NCBI RefSeq assembly: GCF_011683955.1
Contig: NZ_JAAQPI010000034.1
Coordinates: 1 to 33,182, forward strand
Direction of reading: 5' to 3'
Source of the DNA: Pseudomaricurvus alkylphenolicus
GTDB taxonomy: Bacteria; Pseudomonadota; Gammaproteobacteria; Pseudomonadales; Cellvibrionaceae
Length of the DNA stretch: 33,182 bases
Below are positions 10,395 through 20,035 of the stretch, piece by piece. The position numbers and the translations under genes are program-made. Under the pieces are notes generated by a model, which did not search any database, had not been told where the DNA came from, and worked only from the letters and a program-made list of their open reading frames with translations. The stretch's first letter is position 1, and each line of letters begins with the position of its first letter.

Positions 10395-10621
10395 GGGGTA
10401 CAATATCACTATAGTCCATACACCAGGATTTGCCCGATTTTTTGGAGATTGGCAAAATCTTCCTAGGCTGTGGAATCAATACGCGAATTTTTGTCTATAA
10501 ACGATCCCCAATCCGGATCGAATTCGGGCCTGGGCTAACATAGCGATGGCAATCGACGGGCATCACTGAAAACAGTGGCATCACGCCCTTAAGCCCGAAA
10601 GCAAAAATGCCATTGTACCCC
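10395..10621. repeat. Nested inverted-repeat element, candidate small RNA or MITE-like element
   Basis: A perfect 10-bp inverted repeat, GGGGTACAAT (10395-10404) and ATTGTACCCC (10612-10621), encloses 207 bp. Further stems nest inside: GGGCT (10532-10536) with AGCCC (10592-10596), GGGC (10558-10561) with GCCC (10585-10588), and CACTG (10564-10568) with CAGTG (10573-10577) around an AAAA loop. There is no coding frame in it. The minus-strand terminator at 10335-10362 lies just outside. The parts are directly visible; the function is a guess. Confidence 0.4.
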
Positions 10622-10752
10622 TTATAGTAGAGTGGTTATAACACAAGACATACGTTAGGCTTTTAAGGTAAAATTGATCCAGACAGTTCACCGACTCAGG
10701 AGCCATCAGAGGCTTAGAATCAAGACATCGTCTGTTAGGCCTCAACACCTAT

Positions 10753-11370
10753 ATGATTGATACGCAACTCGTCCACCAGTCTATCGCCAGTCATAGTTGT
10801 AATGCCTTTGAAAAGGCATTGATGTCGCTTTCCCCCCAAACCCTTGCCGATAACGCGGGCTTCCTTCACCAGGTCGTCAGCCGTGGCAACTTACCCATGG
10901 TTAAGGTATCGCTTCGCTACCACAAATCTTCAAGGCTGATGCTATCAAGTGCCCTGATAACGGCCATCACCCATGGATTTAACGAGATCGCCGACTGTCT
11001 TCACCAAAAAGGGGCCAGTCTGATGGGAGTGACACACAATCACCTCTACGAGTGCGCCAAGCGGGGGCATGCTCGAACGGTGCATTGGCTGTTTCAGGTT
11101 CAGGCCCCAATAACTTTGGAGCAATCCGATTATCGAGATCAATGGCCGATCAAGAAAATTTTTACGCATTTGTCGCGTGATCCCATCAAAACCAAACCCG
11201 AAGCGATCATAGCGCTTCACCAGCATGCCCTTGACGACGTGATCAACACAGTGGCGAACAAGGTCTCAGCGCAGATTGTTATGAAATGGCTCAATATCGA
11301 ACCGATTTACCTACTGCATCGGGTGCGGTTTAAGAAGGCCAGAGAGGGCTGTTTGGAAATGATGCGCTGA
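10753..11370 (+). CDS. Ankyrin-repeat-like protein
   Basis: 205 residues, soluble, no signal peptide. Several stretches have the spacing of ankyrin repeats, each with two short helices: 'FLHQVVSRGNLPMVKVSLRYH', 'ALITAITHGFNEIADCLHQKGASLMG' and 'HLYECAKRGHARTVHWLFQVQAPI'. The repeats are degenerate and the usual TPLH tetrapeptide is missing, so the match is to shape more than to sequence. The last 60 residues are helical and basic (MKWLNIEPIYLLHRVRFKKAREGCLEMMR). Such proteins bind other proteins; no partner is visible nearby. The gene is isolated between the structured element and the hut locus. Confidence 0.6.
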   Translation: MIDTQLVHQSIASHSCNAFEKALMSLSPQTLADNAGFLHQVVSRGNLPMVKVSLRYHKSSRLMLSSALITAITHGFNEIADCLHQKGASLMGVTHNHLYECAKRGHARTVHWLFQVQAPITLEQSDYRDQWPIKKIFTHLSRDPIKTKPEAIIALHQHALDDVINTVANKVSAQIVMKWLNIEPIYLLHRVRFKKAREGCLEMMR

Positions 11371-11607
11371 GGCGCCCCTATGTCACACCTGCATTGGAAA
11401 CGTTTGCGGCCTGTGCGCGAACTATGTTTGGGTCTAGATCGAGAGGCATCGGTTCAACGGGGGTAGAATCTCATTAACTGTCAATAACAATCAGGTCTGA
11501 ACTAATTCACATAATTGGGCTTTTTTAACACGCAGCTGTCTGTCCGAAGTCAGAATCGGGGAGTTTCACACACCGTAGAGACGTAAATACCCTGCAATTG
11601 CCGCAGA

Positions 11608-12861
11608 TCAAACTGCAACCAATACACCATCCTTGACAACTCCGACACAGTAGTTAGCGCCAATCCAGTAACTTAACTCGGCAATATCCTCTATATCCCA
11701 GAGTGCAAAATCTGCCCGCTTGCCCAGCTCTAAGGTTCCTCGCTCTTGGGCCACTCCCAGAGCCTTGGCAGCATTTCGCGTGACTCCAGCCAGGGCTTCC
11801 ACAGGCGCCAGACGAAACAGAGTGCACGCCATATTCATCATCAGCAACAGGGATAGGGTAGGCGATGAACCGGGATTGGCATCGGTGGCGATAGCCATTG
11901 GGACTTTGTGTTCTCGAAGCTGTTCAATTGGCGGTAATTGTGTTTCTCGCAAAAAATAGAAAGCACCGGGCAACAGCACGGCAACGGTGCCTTGTTCGGC
12001 CATTGCTTTGACACTGTCTTCTGAAGCGTATTCGATATGGTCCGCCGACAAAGCGTTGTATTGCGCTGCCAGTTTTGCTCCACCGGTATCGGATAACTGG
12101 TCTGCGTGGACCTTGACCGGTAGCCCCAGTTTATGCGCGGTTGAGAATATCTTCGCTGTCTCTGCGGGAGTGAATCCGATGGATTCGCAGAACACATCTA
12201 CAGCGTCCACCAAATTCTCATTCACTGCGGCTGGTAGCATGTGATCGCAAACCTGGTTGACATAGTCTCCCCTGCGTGATTCGTAATCTTCGGGAATAGT
12301 ATGAGCGCCCAGAAACGTGGTCTTGATGTCAATGGGATGACGTTGCTCCAATGCCCGAGCAGCGCGCAACATAGTGAGTTCTGTGTCTACGTCCAGACCA
12401 TAACCTGATTTTATCTCGACCATTGTGACACCTTCACGCTGCAGTGATCGCAATCGTCGTTCCGCGTAACCGGTCAACTCTTCTGTCGTTGCCTTTCGCG
12501 TCGCAGTAACCGTGGAGCGAATGCCACCACCCGCTTTGGCAATGGCTTCATAGCTGATGCCGTTGAGGCGTTGCTCGAATTCCTGTGCGCGATTACCGCC
12601 GAACACCAGGTGGGTATGACAATCGATCAGTCCAGGTGTCAGCCATTTCCCTTCACAGTCGTAGACTTTCTTGGCGCTCAGTACCGATGGTTTCGGCAAT
12701 TCCGATGTTTTTCCAATCCAGGCAATATTTGATCCGGCAACAGCAATAGCTCCGTGTTCAATCACCCCATAGTTTTCAAGATCTTCATTCATGGTAGCAA
12801 GATTGACATTGGTCCAGAGAGCATCCCAACTCGCTTCTCCGCTTCCTTCGTGCTCTTTCAT
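11608..12861 (-). CDS. hutI: Imidazolonepropionase
   Basis: 417 residues, the normal size. It hydrolyses imidazolone-5-propionate to N-formimino-L-glutamate, the third step of histidine breakdown, in the cytoplasm. Amidohydrolase-fold marks are clear: the metal motif HTHLVFGG (His82, His84), [30 protein letters not shown] and [11 protein letters not shown] with the metal-binding Asp. ATG at 12861 has GAGGAA seven bases upstream. It is the last gene of hutUHGI, 103 bp after hutG. That gap holds a 7-bp perfect stem (CAAACAA-TGA-TTGTTTG, 12911-12927) that might tune mRNA processing. Confidence 0.97.
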   Translation of the reverse strand: MKEHEGSGEASWDALWTNVNLATMNEDLENYGVIEHGAIAVAGSNIAWIGKTSELPKPSVLSAKKVYDCEGKWLTPGLIDCHTHLVFGGNRAQEFEQRLNGISYEAIAKAGGGIRSTVTATRKATTEELTGYAERRLRSLQREGVTMVEIKSGYGLDVDTELTMLRAARALEQRHPIDIKTTFLGAHTIPEDYESRRGDYVNQVCDHMLPAAVNENLVDAVDVFCESIGFTPAETAKIFSTAHKLGLPVKVHADQLSDTGGAKLAAQYNALSADHIEYASEDSVKAMAEQGTVAVLLPGAFYFLRETQLPPIEQLREHKVPMAIATDANPGSSPTLSLLLMMNMACTLFRLAPVEALAGVTRNAAKALGVAQERGTLELGKRADFALWDIEDIAELSYWIGANYCVGVVKDGVLVAV

Positions 12862-12964
12862 GGGTAGTTCCTCACCATCATTGCTCTAAAATTCCGTCCG
12901 TCTCTGAGCGCAAACAATGATTGTTTGATCAAAGAAGGAACGGAAAGGGTACAGACCATCATGC

Positions 12965-13768
12965 CTATGCACTGGGCTTGTAAATCAGCATTTCCCCAAC
13001 CAGTTCAATGAGCAAAGTCTTTACTTGATTCGCCTTGTCTTCACAGTATTCATGAGTCTCCTCATCCGCCATGTACGTCGCCTGAGATAATTCAAGCTGA
13101 ATGGCCTGAATGCCATCTGGGGGAGAGCCATTATCGCGTGTGATAAAGCCGCCTTTAAAGCGACCATTAAGCACACTGCTATAAATTCCATCCTTTGCTG
13201 TGGTTTTCAATAGTGCTTCTGTCAAAGCGGCGTCGCACGAATCCCCGCTTGCCGTTCCCCAGTTAAAATCTGGCAGTTTTCCATCAAAAAATCGCGGCAC
13301 TTCACTGCGAATAGAGTGGGCATCCCACAGGAGTGCGTAGCCATGGTGATCCTTAATGCGCGCCAATTCCTGCTTCAGTTTGGTGTGATAAGGCTGCCAG
13401 TAGCGACGAGTTCGCTTTATCACTTCTTCCTGCGACGGGGCGCAGTCCTGCCGATAAATCGGCTGCCGGTTAAACAGGGTTGTGGGGCATAATTCGGTAA
13501 CACTTCTACCAGGATAGAGCGATTCGCCATCAGCGGATCGATTTAAATCAACCACATAACGAGAATAATTTGCTTGAATGGTTGAGACCCCCATTTCCCG
13601 CAAAAAATCGTAGAGCTTGTGGACATACCAGTCGGTATCCGGCAGTCGACGGGCGTCCAGTGTCATTCTCTCAAGAATGTCGTTGGGCACCAACGCACCC
13701 ACGTGTGGCATACTGACCAGCAGGGGAGTGTCACCCTGAACGAACTCATAGACTTCGCTCGCCGCCAT
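12965..13768 (-). CDS. hutG: N-formylglutamate deformylase
   Basis: 267 residues of the N-formylglutamate amidohydrolase family (not the arginase-type HutG). It releases formate and L-glutamate from N-formylglutamate, the last step of the pathway that goes through HutF. Visible marks: LLVSMPHVGALVPNDI, DTDWYVHKLYDFL, LLWDAHSIRSEVPRFFDGKLPDFNWGT and NGRFKGGFITRDNG. The start overlaps the hutH stop by one base (TAATG), so translation is likely coupled. The presence of hutF in the same locus agrees with this branch of the pathway. Confidence 0.95.
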   Translation of the reverse strand: MAASEVYEFVQGDTPLLVSMPHVGALVPNDILERMTLDARRLPDTDWYVHKLYDFLREMGVSTIQANYSRYVVDLNRSADGESLYPGRSVTELCPTTLFNRQPIYRQDCAPSQEEVIKRTRRYWQPYHTKLKQELARIKDHHGYALLWDAHSIRSEVPRFFDGKLPDFNWGTASGDSCDAALTEALLKTTAKDGIYSSVLNGRFKGGFITRDNGSPPDGIQAIQLELSQATYMADEETHEYCEDKANQVKTLLIELVGEMLIYKPSA

Positions 13769-15324
13769 TACTGCCTCCTGGAAGGCAGCGCTTCACTGAC
13801 CAGGGAATAGAAGTCACCACGAGCAATCATGATCGCAGCGGCTTCAATATCCGGTGCCATATAACGATCGCTATCGTAGTGAGGAACCTGCTGACGGATC
13901 ATTGCGTGTACCTTTTGCAGTGCCGGCGAGGTTTTATGAGGTGCGTGAAAATCCGTTCCCTGAGCCGTTGCCAATAGTTCAACAGCCAAGACCCCACCCG
14001 TATTCTCCGACATATCTATGAGCCTGCGTGCCGCAAATGTTGCCATACTGACGTGATCCTCCTGATTGGCAGAAGTGGGCAGGCTGTCCACGCTGGCAGG
14101 GTGAGCAAAGGTTTTGTTCTCGGATGCCAACGCCGCTGCGGTAACCTGGGCAATCATAAAGCCAGAGTTAATGCCGCTGTTTTCCACCAAAAAGGCAGGT
14201 AAGCCGCTCATTTTGGGGTCCACCAGAATGGCAATGCGACGCTCGGACAATGATCCCATCTCAGCTATTGCAATCGCCAGTGTATCGGCGGCCATAGCCA
14301 CCGGCTCGGCATGGAAGTTCCCGCCGGATATCACATCACCGTTTTCAAAGATCAGCGGATTGTCTGTTGCCGCATTGGCTTCGCGCAACAGAGTCTCACT
14401 GGCATTGTTAATCAGATCGAGACAAGCCCCCATGATCTGAGGCTGGCAGCGAAGAGAATAGGGGTCCTGCACCCGGTCACAATTGACATGTGACTCGAGA
14501 ATCTCACTGCCTTGCAACAGGTCGCGATAGAGCCTGGCCGCCACAATCTGACCCGGCTGGCCTCGCACTTCATGGATACGTGCATCAAAGGGTGCCACGC
14601 TGCCTTTGAGAGCATCGACCGAAAGGGCTCCGCAGACTGTCGCTGCCGCATACAGATTCTCGGCGGAAAACAGCCCAACCAACGCCAGCGATGTGGATGC
14701 CTGTGTGCCGTTCAGCAGGGCCAAGCCTTCTTTGGGCCCCAATTCCAGCGGTTCAATACCCGCTTCGGCCAAAGCCTCTGCAGCGGGGAGGCGCTGGCCC
14801 CGGTAATAGGCGTGGCCTTCGCCAATCAAACACAGCGCCATATGAGCCAGCGGCGCCAGATCCCCGGAGGCACCGACCGAGCCTTTTTCCGGAATACAGG
14901 GTGTGACTTGCTGATTAATACAGGCCAACAACGTACGGACAACGACAGGCCGCACGCCAGAAAAGCCGCGCGAAAGGCTGATGACTTTTAGACACATGAT
15001 AAGGCGGACAATTGCCGGATCGAGATTTTTACCAATGCCGGCGCTGTGGGATAGCACCAGATTTTTCTGCAATTCTGCCAATTGATCGTCGGGAATACGG
15101 GTCTGGGCCAGAAGACCGAAACCGGTATTAATGCCGTAGGCGACCTTGCCTTTGTCAACGACGGCATTGACCTTATTGGCGCATTCCTGGACGCGAACCC
15201 AGGCGTCATCAGCCAAGGCAACGGGTTGATCCGACAAATAGAGCTGCCTTAACTCAGCCAGAGTGACTTGCCCAGGATTAAGAACCAGAGCTGAGGCGCT
15301 GTTTGCGGAATGGCTTTCTGACAT
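13768..15324 (-). CDS. hutH: Histidine ammonia-lyase
   Basis: 518 residues from the preferred start. It removes ammonia from L-histidine to give urocanate, the first step. [15 protein letters not shown], near residue 155, contains the Ala-Ser-Gly that cyclises into the MIO electrophile. YGINTGFG carries the catalytic Tyr region and the EDHVSM motif is present near the C-terminus. An upstream in-frame ATG ten codons earlier (15354) lacks a binding site, whereas ATG 15324 has AGGGAGAG eight bases before it, so the latter is chosen. It lies 31 bp after hutU and is coupled to hutG. Confidence 0.97.
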   Translation of the reverse strand: MSESHSANSASALVLNPGQVTLAELRQLYLSDQPVALADDAWVRVQECANKVNAVVDKGKVAYGINTGFGLLAQTRIPDDQLAELQKNLVLSHSAGIGKNLDPAIVRLIMCLKVISLSRGFSGVRPVVVRTLLACINQQVTPCIPEKGSVGASGDLAPLAHMALCLIGEGHAYYRGQRLPAAEALAEAGIEPLELGPKEGLALLNGTQASTSLALVGLFSAENLYAAATVCGALSVDALKGSVAPFDARIHEVRGQPGQIVAARLYRDLLQGSEILESHVNCDRVQDPYSLRCQPQIMGACLDLINNASETLLREANAATDNPLIFENGDVISGGNFHAEPVAMAADTLAIAIAEMGSLSERRIAILVDPKMSGLPAFLVENSGINSGFMIAQVTAAALASENKTFAHPASVDSLPTSANQEDHVSMATFAARRLIDMSENTGGVLAVELLATAQGTDFHAPHKTSPALQKVHAMIRQQVPHYDSDRYMAPDIEAAAIMIARGDFYSLVSEALPSRRQ

Positions 15325-15355
15325 TGAATGTCTCTCCCTAAATTTTAAACTCACA

Positions 15356-17017
15356 TCAATCTTTCAACATCGGGATATTCAGCCCATGCTCTTTAGCACA
15401 ATCAATCGCGTCCTGATAACCGGCATCGGCGTGACGGCAGACGCCGGTGGCCGGATCGTTCCACAGCACGCGCTCAATACGGCTTGCGGCTGCCTCAGTA
15501 CCATCACACACAATAACAACACCCGAATGCTGAGAATAGCCCATGCCCACACCGCCACCGTGGTGCAGGGATACCCAGGTAGCACCACTGGCGGTATTCA
15601 ACAAGGCGTTCAGTAACGGCCAATCGGATACCGCATCAGAACCATCCATCATGGACTCGGTTTCACGGTTGGGGCTCGCTACCGATCCGGAATCCAGGTG
15701 GTCGCGGCCAATGACAACCGGTGCTTTCAATTCACCGCTAGCAACCATCTCATTAAATGCGAGAGCCAGCTTGTGGCGAACACCGAGTCCTACCCAGCAG
15801 ATTCTCGCCGGTAGCCCTTGAAACTGGATGCGTTCACGCGCCATGTCCAGCCAGTTATGGAGGTGCGCATCATCGGGAATCAGCTCTTTAACTTTTTGAT
15901 CAGTTTTGTAAATATCCTCGGGGTCGCCGCTCAGTGCTGCCCAGCGGAATGGGCCAATACCCCGACAAAACAGCGGGCGAATATAGGCCGGTACAAAACC
16001 AGGGAAATCAAACGCGTTCTCAACCCCTTCTTCCATCGCAACCTGGCGAATGTTGTTGCCGTAGTCAAATGTTGGAATACCCAACGCTTGGAATTCCAGC
16101 ATCGCCTGTACATGTATCGCCATGGATTTCTTCGCTTCGGCTGCAACGGCATCCGGGTCAGAAGACTGTTTTCCTATCCACTGCTCTACACTCCAACCGA
16201 TGGGTAGGTAACCGTGAACCGGATCGTGAGCTGAGGTTTGATCGGTGACGGCGTCCGGGCGTATGCCGCGTTTCAACATCTCGGGCAAAATCTCTGCGGC
16301 ATTGCCTAACAAGGCGACGGAGGTTGCTTCCCCATTATCGATAGCGTCATTCAGTACTAACATGGCTTCGTCGAGGTTGTAGACCTTCTTGTCCACATAA
16401 CCGGAGCGCAAACGAAAATCGATACGGCTTTCCTGACATTCAATAATCAGGCTGCAGGCGCCGGCCAGGCTGGCAGCCAAAGGCTGAGCGCCGCCCATGC
16501 CGCCAAGACCTGCGGTGAGAATCCACTTGCCAGAGAGGTCACCGCCATAGTGCTGGCGCCCCATTTCAACAAAGGTTTCATAGGTACCTTGTACAATGCC
16601 CTGACTACCAATATAGATCCAGGAACCGGCCGTCATTTGGCCGTACATCATCAGACCCTTGCGGTCTAGTTCGTTAAAGTGCTCCCAATTGGCCCAGTGT
16701 GGTACCAGGTTGGAGTTGGCGATAAGCACGCGGGGAGCGTCGGCGTGGGTCTTTGCCACAAAAACTGGTTTGCCGCTTTGAACTATCAGTGTTTCGTCGT
16801 CGTGCAGGCTCTTCAGGCCCTCGACGATTTTTTCGTAGCATTCCCAGTTTCGTGCTGCCTTGCCGATTCCGCCGTAAACCACCAGATCTTCGGGACGTTC
16901 AGCCACTTCAGGATCCAGGTTATTCATCAACATGCGCAAAGGCGCTTCCGTGAGCCAGCTCTTGGCGCGGAGCTTGGTGCCCCTGTCGGCTCGGATAACA
17001 CGGGTTGCTTTAGTCAT
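15356..17017 (-). CDS. hutU: Urocanate hydratase
   Basis: 553 residues, the usual size. It adds water to urocanate to form imidazolonepropionate using tightly bound NAD+ as an electrophile, the second step. Strong family marks: [17 protein letters not shown] (NAD-binding), [24 protein letters not shown] and the C-terminal [17 protein letters not shown]. The frame has two close ATGs. The second (17017) is seven bases from GGAG and is preferred over the one at 17023, which would sit too close. It is the first gene of the minus-strand hutUHGI operon and is divergent from hutF, with the HutC-like operators in between. Confidence 0.97.
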   Translation of the reverse strand: MTKATRVIRADRGTKLRAKSWLTEAPLRMLMNNLDPEVAERPEDLVVYGGIGKAARNWECYEKIVEGLKSLHDDETLIVQSGKPVFVAKTHADAPRVLIANSNLVPHWANWEHFNELDRKGLMMYGQMTAGSWIYIGSQGIVQGTYETFVEMGRQHYGGDLSGKWILTAGLGGMGGAQPLAASLAGACSLIIECQESRIDFRLRSGYVDKKVYNLDEAMLVLNDAIDNGEATSVALLGNAAEILPEMLKRGIRPDAVTDQTSAHDPVHGYLPIGWSVEQWIGKQSSDPDAVAAEAKKSMAIHVQAMLEFQALGIPTFDYGNNIRQVAMEEGVENAFDFPGFVPAYIRPLFCRGIGPFRWAALSGDPEDIYKTDQKVKELIPDDAHLHNWLDMARERIQFQGLPARICWVGLGVRHKLALAFNEMVASGELKAPVVIGRDHLDSGSVASPNRETESMMDGSDAVSDWPLLNALLNTASGATWVSLHHGGGVGMGYSQHSGVVIVCDGTEAAASRIERVLWNDPATGVCRHADAGYQDAIDCAKEHGLNIPMLKD

Positions 17018-17131
17018 TTCCATTCTCCTGCGGGTAACTTTTTACGTTACAACTGAATGATATATGCCGACTATCACAGGATAGCTGGTCACTGATTAGC
17101 GGTGTTTGTCCATTGTACCACTAAATACATA

Positions 17132-17145
17132 CCTGTCTATACAGG
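17132..17145. promoter_or_regulatory. HutC-like operator, second site
   Basis: CCTGTCTATACAGG is a 14-bp inverted repeat with one mismatched pair at its centre, resembling the known HutC box core TGTATATACA of pseudomonads. It is nearer hutU than the large palindrome and could control that side. Confidence 0.6.
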
Positions 17146-17207
17146 ATATCACAAATAGAATAAGATGGCCGACATGATATGAAATCAGCCTATATGGCTT
17201 ACTATTC

Positions 17208-17239
17208 CCGACCTATACTGTATATACAATATAGGTCGG
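17208..17239. promoter_or_regulatory. Large HutC-like operator between hutU and hutF
   Basis: A 32-bp palindrome with one mismatched pair: outer arms CCGACCTATA (17208-17217) and TATAGGTCGG (17230-17239) around the core TGTATATACA (17219-17228). This core is the typical target of GntR/HutC repressors of hut genes. It ends 24 bp before the hutF start and should affect both divergent promoters. Urocanate is the usual inducer in the family. Confidence 0.85.
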
Positions 17240-17262
17240 TTTGACTAAAAAGTTGAGACGGA

Positions 17263-18642
17263 ATGAAAGATTATTGGTTTGAAAATGCCTACCTGCCCAT
17301 CGGCTGGTGCGCTGGTGTCAGAGTATCCATTAACGACAGCGGCGTCATTTCGAACGTGCAGCCCGGCGCCGATGCCGTAGATGCCACTGTGGTACACGGC
17401 TTGGCCATGCCCGGATTTCCTAACGCTCACAGCCACGCCTTTCAGCGCGCGATGGCGGGGCTCAGTGAAGTGGCCACTTCTCCGAGCGATACCTTTTGGA
17501 CCTGGCGCAAGGTTATGTATGAGTACGCTGGTGCTATTACACCAGAGGATCAGGAGGTTATAGCCAGGCAACTCTATATGGAGATGTTGAAAGCGGGCTA
17601 CACCTCTGTAGCAGAGTTTCACTATCTGCACAATCAGCTGGACGGCAACTGCTATGGTAACCCGAGCGAAATGTCCGATGCGATCATCAATGCCGCGCAG
17701 CATACCGGTATCGGCCTCACCCACTTGCCCGTGCTTTATATGTCATCTAACTTCGGCAATACCCCGCTGAAGAAGGAACAGTCCCGCTTCGCCAACACCG
17801 TTGAGAGCTACCAACATCTCCTGAATGGGTTGTCCACCAGGCTGAACACATCCAAGAACATTCGCCTTGGCATGGCCCTTCACAGTTTGAGGGCTGTTCC
17901 TCCTGAAGCGATTACGGAGACTCTGACTTTTCTGCATCAGAAGATGGATTCGAGCGCGCCTGTCCACATCCATATCGCCGAACAGATGCTTGAAGTGGAA
18001 GCATCCATTCGAAGCTACGGTAAACGTCCGGTTGAATGGCTGCTGGAGCAGCATGATGTTGATGAACGCTGGTGTTTGGTCCATGCTACGCATCTCAGCA
18101 ATGAAGAGATCACTGGCATTGCCGATTCTGGGGCAACGGTTTGTCTCTGTACGACCACCGAAGCCAATCTCGGCGACGGACTCTTCCCCATTGTTCCCTA
18201 CTTGCAGCAAGGCGGCCAATTTGCCATTGGCTCTGACAGCAATACGTCCATTAGCCCCATCGAAGAACTGCGCTGGCTTGAATATGGTCAGCGCTTGATT
18301 CATCAACGGCGCAATGTCATTGCCGATGAAACCACGCCACACACCGCTAAATACTTAATTGATCAGGCTATACAGGGCGGAGCCCGTGCACTCGGGCGTG
18401 TAACGGGCAAGCTGGACATTGGGCAGTTGGCCGACATCATTGTTCTTGATGAAAACACACCTCAACTCTTCGGCAAAGAAGAAAACTATCGCCTGGATGC
18501 ATTGGTATTTAATGGTAACAACAATTTGGTACGGGACGTACTGGTGGCGGGCGAATGGGTGATAAAAAACTATCGCCACATCAACGAGTCGGCCATCACC
18601 GATGCGTTTCTCGCCACTATCAAACGATTACAATCCAGTTAA
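17263..18642 (+). CDS. hutF: Formimidoylglutamate deiminase
   Basis: 459 residues of the amidohydrolase superfamily. It removes ammonia from N-formimino-L-glutamate to give N-formyl-L-glutamate, which HutG then cleaves; this is the Pseudomonas-type branch. Marks: the metal motif GFPNAHSHAFQRAMAG (His56, His58), VHIHIAEQMLEVE, WCLVHATHLSNEE and IGSDSNTSISPIEELRWLEYGQR. The ATG has GAGACGGA close upstream. It is divergent from hutU and followed by hutC at 171 bp. The gap before hutC has no clear gene. Confidence 0.96.
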   Translation: MKDYWFENAYLPIGWCAGVRVSINDSGVISNVQPGADAVDATVVHGLAMPGFPNAHSHAFQRAMAGLSEVATSPSDTFWTWRKVMYEYAGAITPEDQEVIARQLYMEMLKAGYTSVAEFHYLHNQLDGNCYGNPSEMSDAIINAAQHTGIGLTHLPVLYMSSNFGNTPLKKEQSRFANTVESYQHLLNGLSTRLNTSKNIRLGMALHSLRAVPPEAITETLTFLHQKMDSSAPVHIHIAEQMLEVEASIRSYGKRPVEWLLEQHDVDERWCLVHATHLSNEEITGIADSGATVCLCTTTEANLGDGLFPIVPYLQQGGQFAIGSDSNTSISPIEELRWLEYGQRLIHQRRNVIADETTPHTAKYLIDQAIQGGARALGRVTGKLDIGQLADIIVLDENTPQLFGKEENYRLDALVFNGNNNLVRDVLVAGEWVIKNYRHINESAITDAFLATIKRLQSS

Positions 18643-18763
18643 TTTTACTGCCATGGAGTTTCCATATGAGCCGCACCTTGTGTCAACTCTATTCACCAAG
18701 TGGCAGTTCAAATTCTGTTTTCAGCCGAGGAGTATTGAGCGGAATAAATCTACTCATTGCTAG

Positions 18764-18802
18764 CCTATACAGGTATAATCAGCACAACTCGACCTATACA
18801 AG
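18764..18802 (+). promoter_or_regulatory. hutC promoter with HutC-like boxes
   Basis: CCTATACAGG (18764-18773) runs into a perfect -10, TATAAT (18774-18779). A second copy, GACCTATACAAG, lies at 18791-18802. Both resemble half of the hutU-hutF palindrome. Repression of hutC by its own product is likely. No good -35 was seen. The start codon follows at 18814. Confidence 0.6.
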
Positions 18803-18813
18803 AAGCAATCCCG

Positions 18814-19542
18814 GTGCCAAAACACACTACAAACACTCCTCTCTACCAAACCGTTAAAGATCATATTCTGGAGATCATTCGGAGCGGAGATTGGCCAAGC
18901 GACAAACGCCTGCCTTCAGAAAGTGAGCTGGTTGATGAACTATCCGTATCGCGAATGACCGTCAATCGTGCACTGAGAGAGCTGACCAGCGAGGGGTTCA
19001 TTACCCGGCTCGCTGGCGTAGGCTCCTTTATTACCGAGAAGGGCGCAAATAAAATCCAGTCACATCCGCTGGAAATACAGAATATCGCCACCGATGTTCT
19101 GGCCAGAGGGCATAGTTATAGCTGTGAAGTCACCACCTTGACCGAGGTGCGTGCTGGGGCCGAGATTGCCATGGCCTTTAGTATCGCGCCCGGGTCACGA
19201 CTGTTTTATTCGGAAATCACCCACTTTGAAAGCGGCATGCCTATACAGGTGGAAAATCGACATGTCCTGCCCGCTTTCGCTCCCGAATACCTTGAAACCG
19301 ATTTCACCCAAGTGACCACTAATGAATACCTGATGAGCTTGAAGGGGCCTATCGAAGAAATCGAGCAAATTGTGCAAGCCTGCATGCCAGCGCCGGAACT
19401 TCGAAAAAGCTTACAGATGACGGCCAAAGAGCCTTGCCTGTTATTGGTGCGCCGCACCTGGGTAAAAGGAGCGGTGGTTACGGCGACCAAACTTTACCAC
19501 CCTTCATCCCGTTATCAGTTTGGAAGTCGCTATAATCCCTAG
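18814..19542 (+). CDS. hutC: GntR-family histidine utilisation repressor
   Basis: 242 residues from the preferred GTG at 18814 (VPKHTTNTPLYQTVKDHILE). This matches the usual length of HutC, and starting further upstream would place the promoter boxes inside the coding region. An N-terminal winged helix (PSDKRLPSESELVDELSVSRMTVNRALRELTSEGFI) is followed by a UTRA ligand domain (ITHFESGMPIQVENRHVLP, CLLLVRRTWVKGAVVTATKLYHPSSRYQF). By family it binds the hut operators and lets go when urocanate binds. The matching boxes in front of hutU, hutF and hutC itself support this. It also contains one accidental-looking box within its coding region (19243-19253). Confidence 0.95.
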   Translation: MPKHTTNTPLYQTVKDHILEIIRSGDWPSDKRLPSESELVDELSVSRMTVNRALRELTSEGFITRLAGVGSFITEKGANKIQSHPLEIQNIATDVLARGHSYSCEVTTLTEVRAGAEIAMAFSIAPGSRLFYSEITHFESGMPIQVENRHVLPAFAPEYLETDFTQVTTNEYLMSLKGPIEEIEQIVQACMPAPELRKSLQMTAKEPCLLLVRRTWVKGAVVTATKLYHPSSRYQFGSRYNP

Positions 19543-19778
19543 CATTCATTAATGCTACTGAAGAGGGCAATGCTAGCGGCCTGTTCTGCTTGAAAAAATG
19601 TCCCAAGAGTTAACTCAACATCAATTATCGGGTGGTTTTTACGAACCCAACAGCATCCTCTATCTTCAAAAATCGGTTCGACAACCTGGTCCGGATCTTC
19701 AATCGTAACCCAGTCCCAAACCAGATCAATCGCACTCGATGTCAGTTCGAGAGCGAGTAAGAGTTCTGAATCGGGCAA
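19539..19778 (-). CDS. Small hypothetical protein, possibly a gene remnant
   Basis: A 79-codon frame starting at TTG, convergent with hutC and overlapping its end by four bases. It reads LPDSELLLALELTSSAIDLVWDWVTIEDPDQVVEPIFEDRGCCWVR..., an acidic, plausible protein. The frame stays open upstream to about 19851 (IWQSWHNESKKTRQRTEIVW) but with no start codon there, as would be expected of the tail of a longer gene that lost its front. No family is recognised. Confidence 0.35.
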   Translation of the reverse strand: MPDSELLLALELTSSAIDLVWDWVTIEDPDQVVEPIFEDRGCCWVRKNHPIIDVELTLGTFFQAEQAASIALFSSINEC

Positions 19779-20018
19779 CCAGACAATTTCAGTGCGCTGG
19801 CGCGTCTTCTTGGATTCGTTGTGCCAACTTTGCCAGATCTTACCATTTACTTACCAGCAACTACCAACGCTTGCTGGAAGCGTTGTCTGTGAACGCCAAT
19901 TTTGACATATTTGAGTTCCGATTTCCGAATGTAATCACGAGAAACACTGATAGGAAGCCGATGTCAGGTAGCTGGGAATGAATGACAGCAAGACAAACAA
20001 TGCCGGAGCCGATAGCTA

Positions 20019-20025
20019 AAGGAGT
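20019..20025 (+). promoter_or_regulatory. Ribosome binding site that decides the start of the epimerase-like gene
   Basis: AAGGAGT lies ten bases before ATG 20036. It favours that start over the ATG at 19982, which has no such site. The protein from 20036 begins at once with the nucleotide-binding strand MNILVVGGTG. Confidence 0.65.
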
Positions 20026-20035
20026 CGATACTGTT

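Noticed and set aside
18664-18857. Small plus-strand frame between hutF and hutC
   Set aside because: It spans the hutC promoter and HutC-like boxes and overlaps the hutC start; it looks like chance.
19243-19253. CCTATACAGG-like box inside hutC
   Set aside because: It lies in conserved coding sequence (MPIQVE of the UTRA domain), so chance is the simpler reason.
19739-19981. 80-codon plus-strand frame before the epimerase-like gene
   Set aside because: No binding site or known motif, and it overlaps the opposite-strand frame of similar weak quality.
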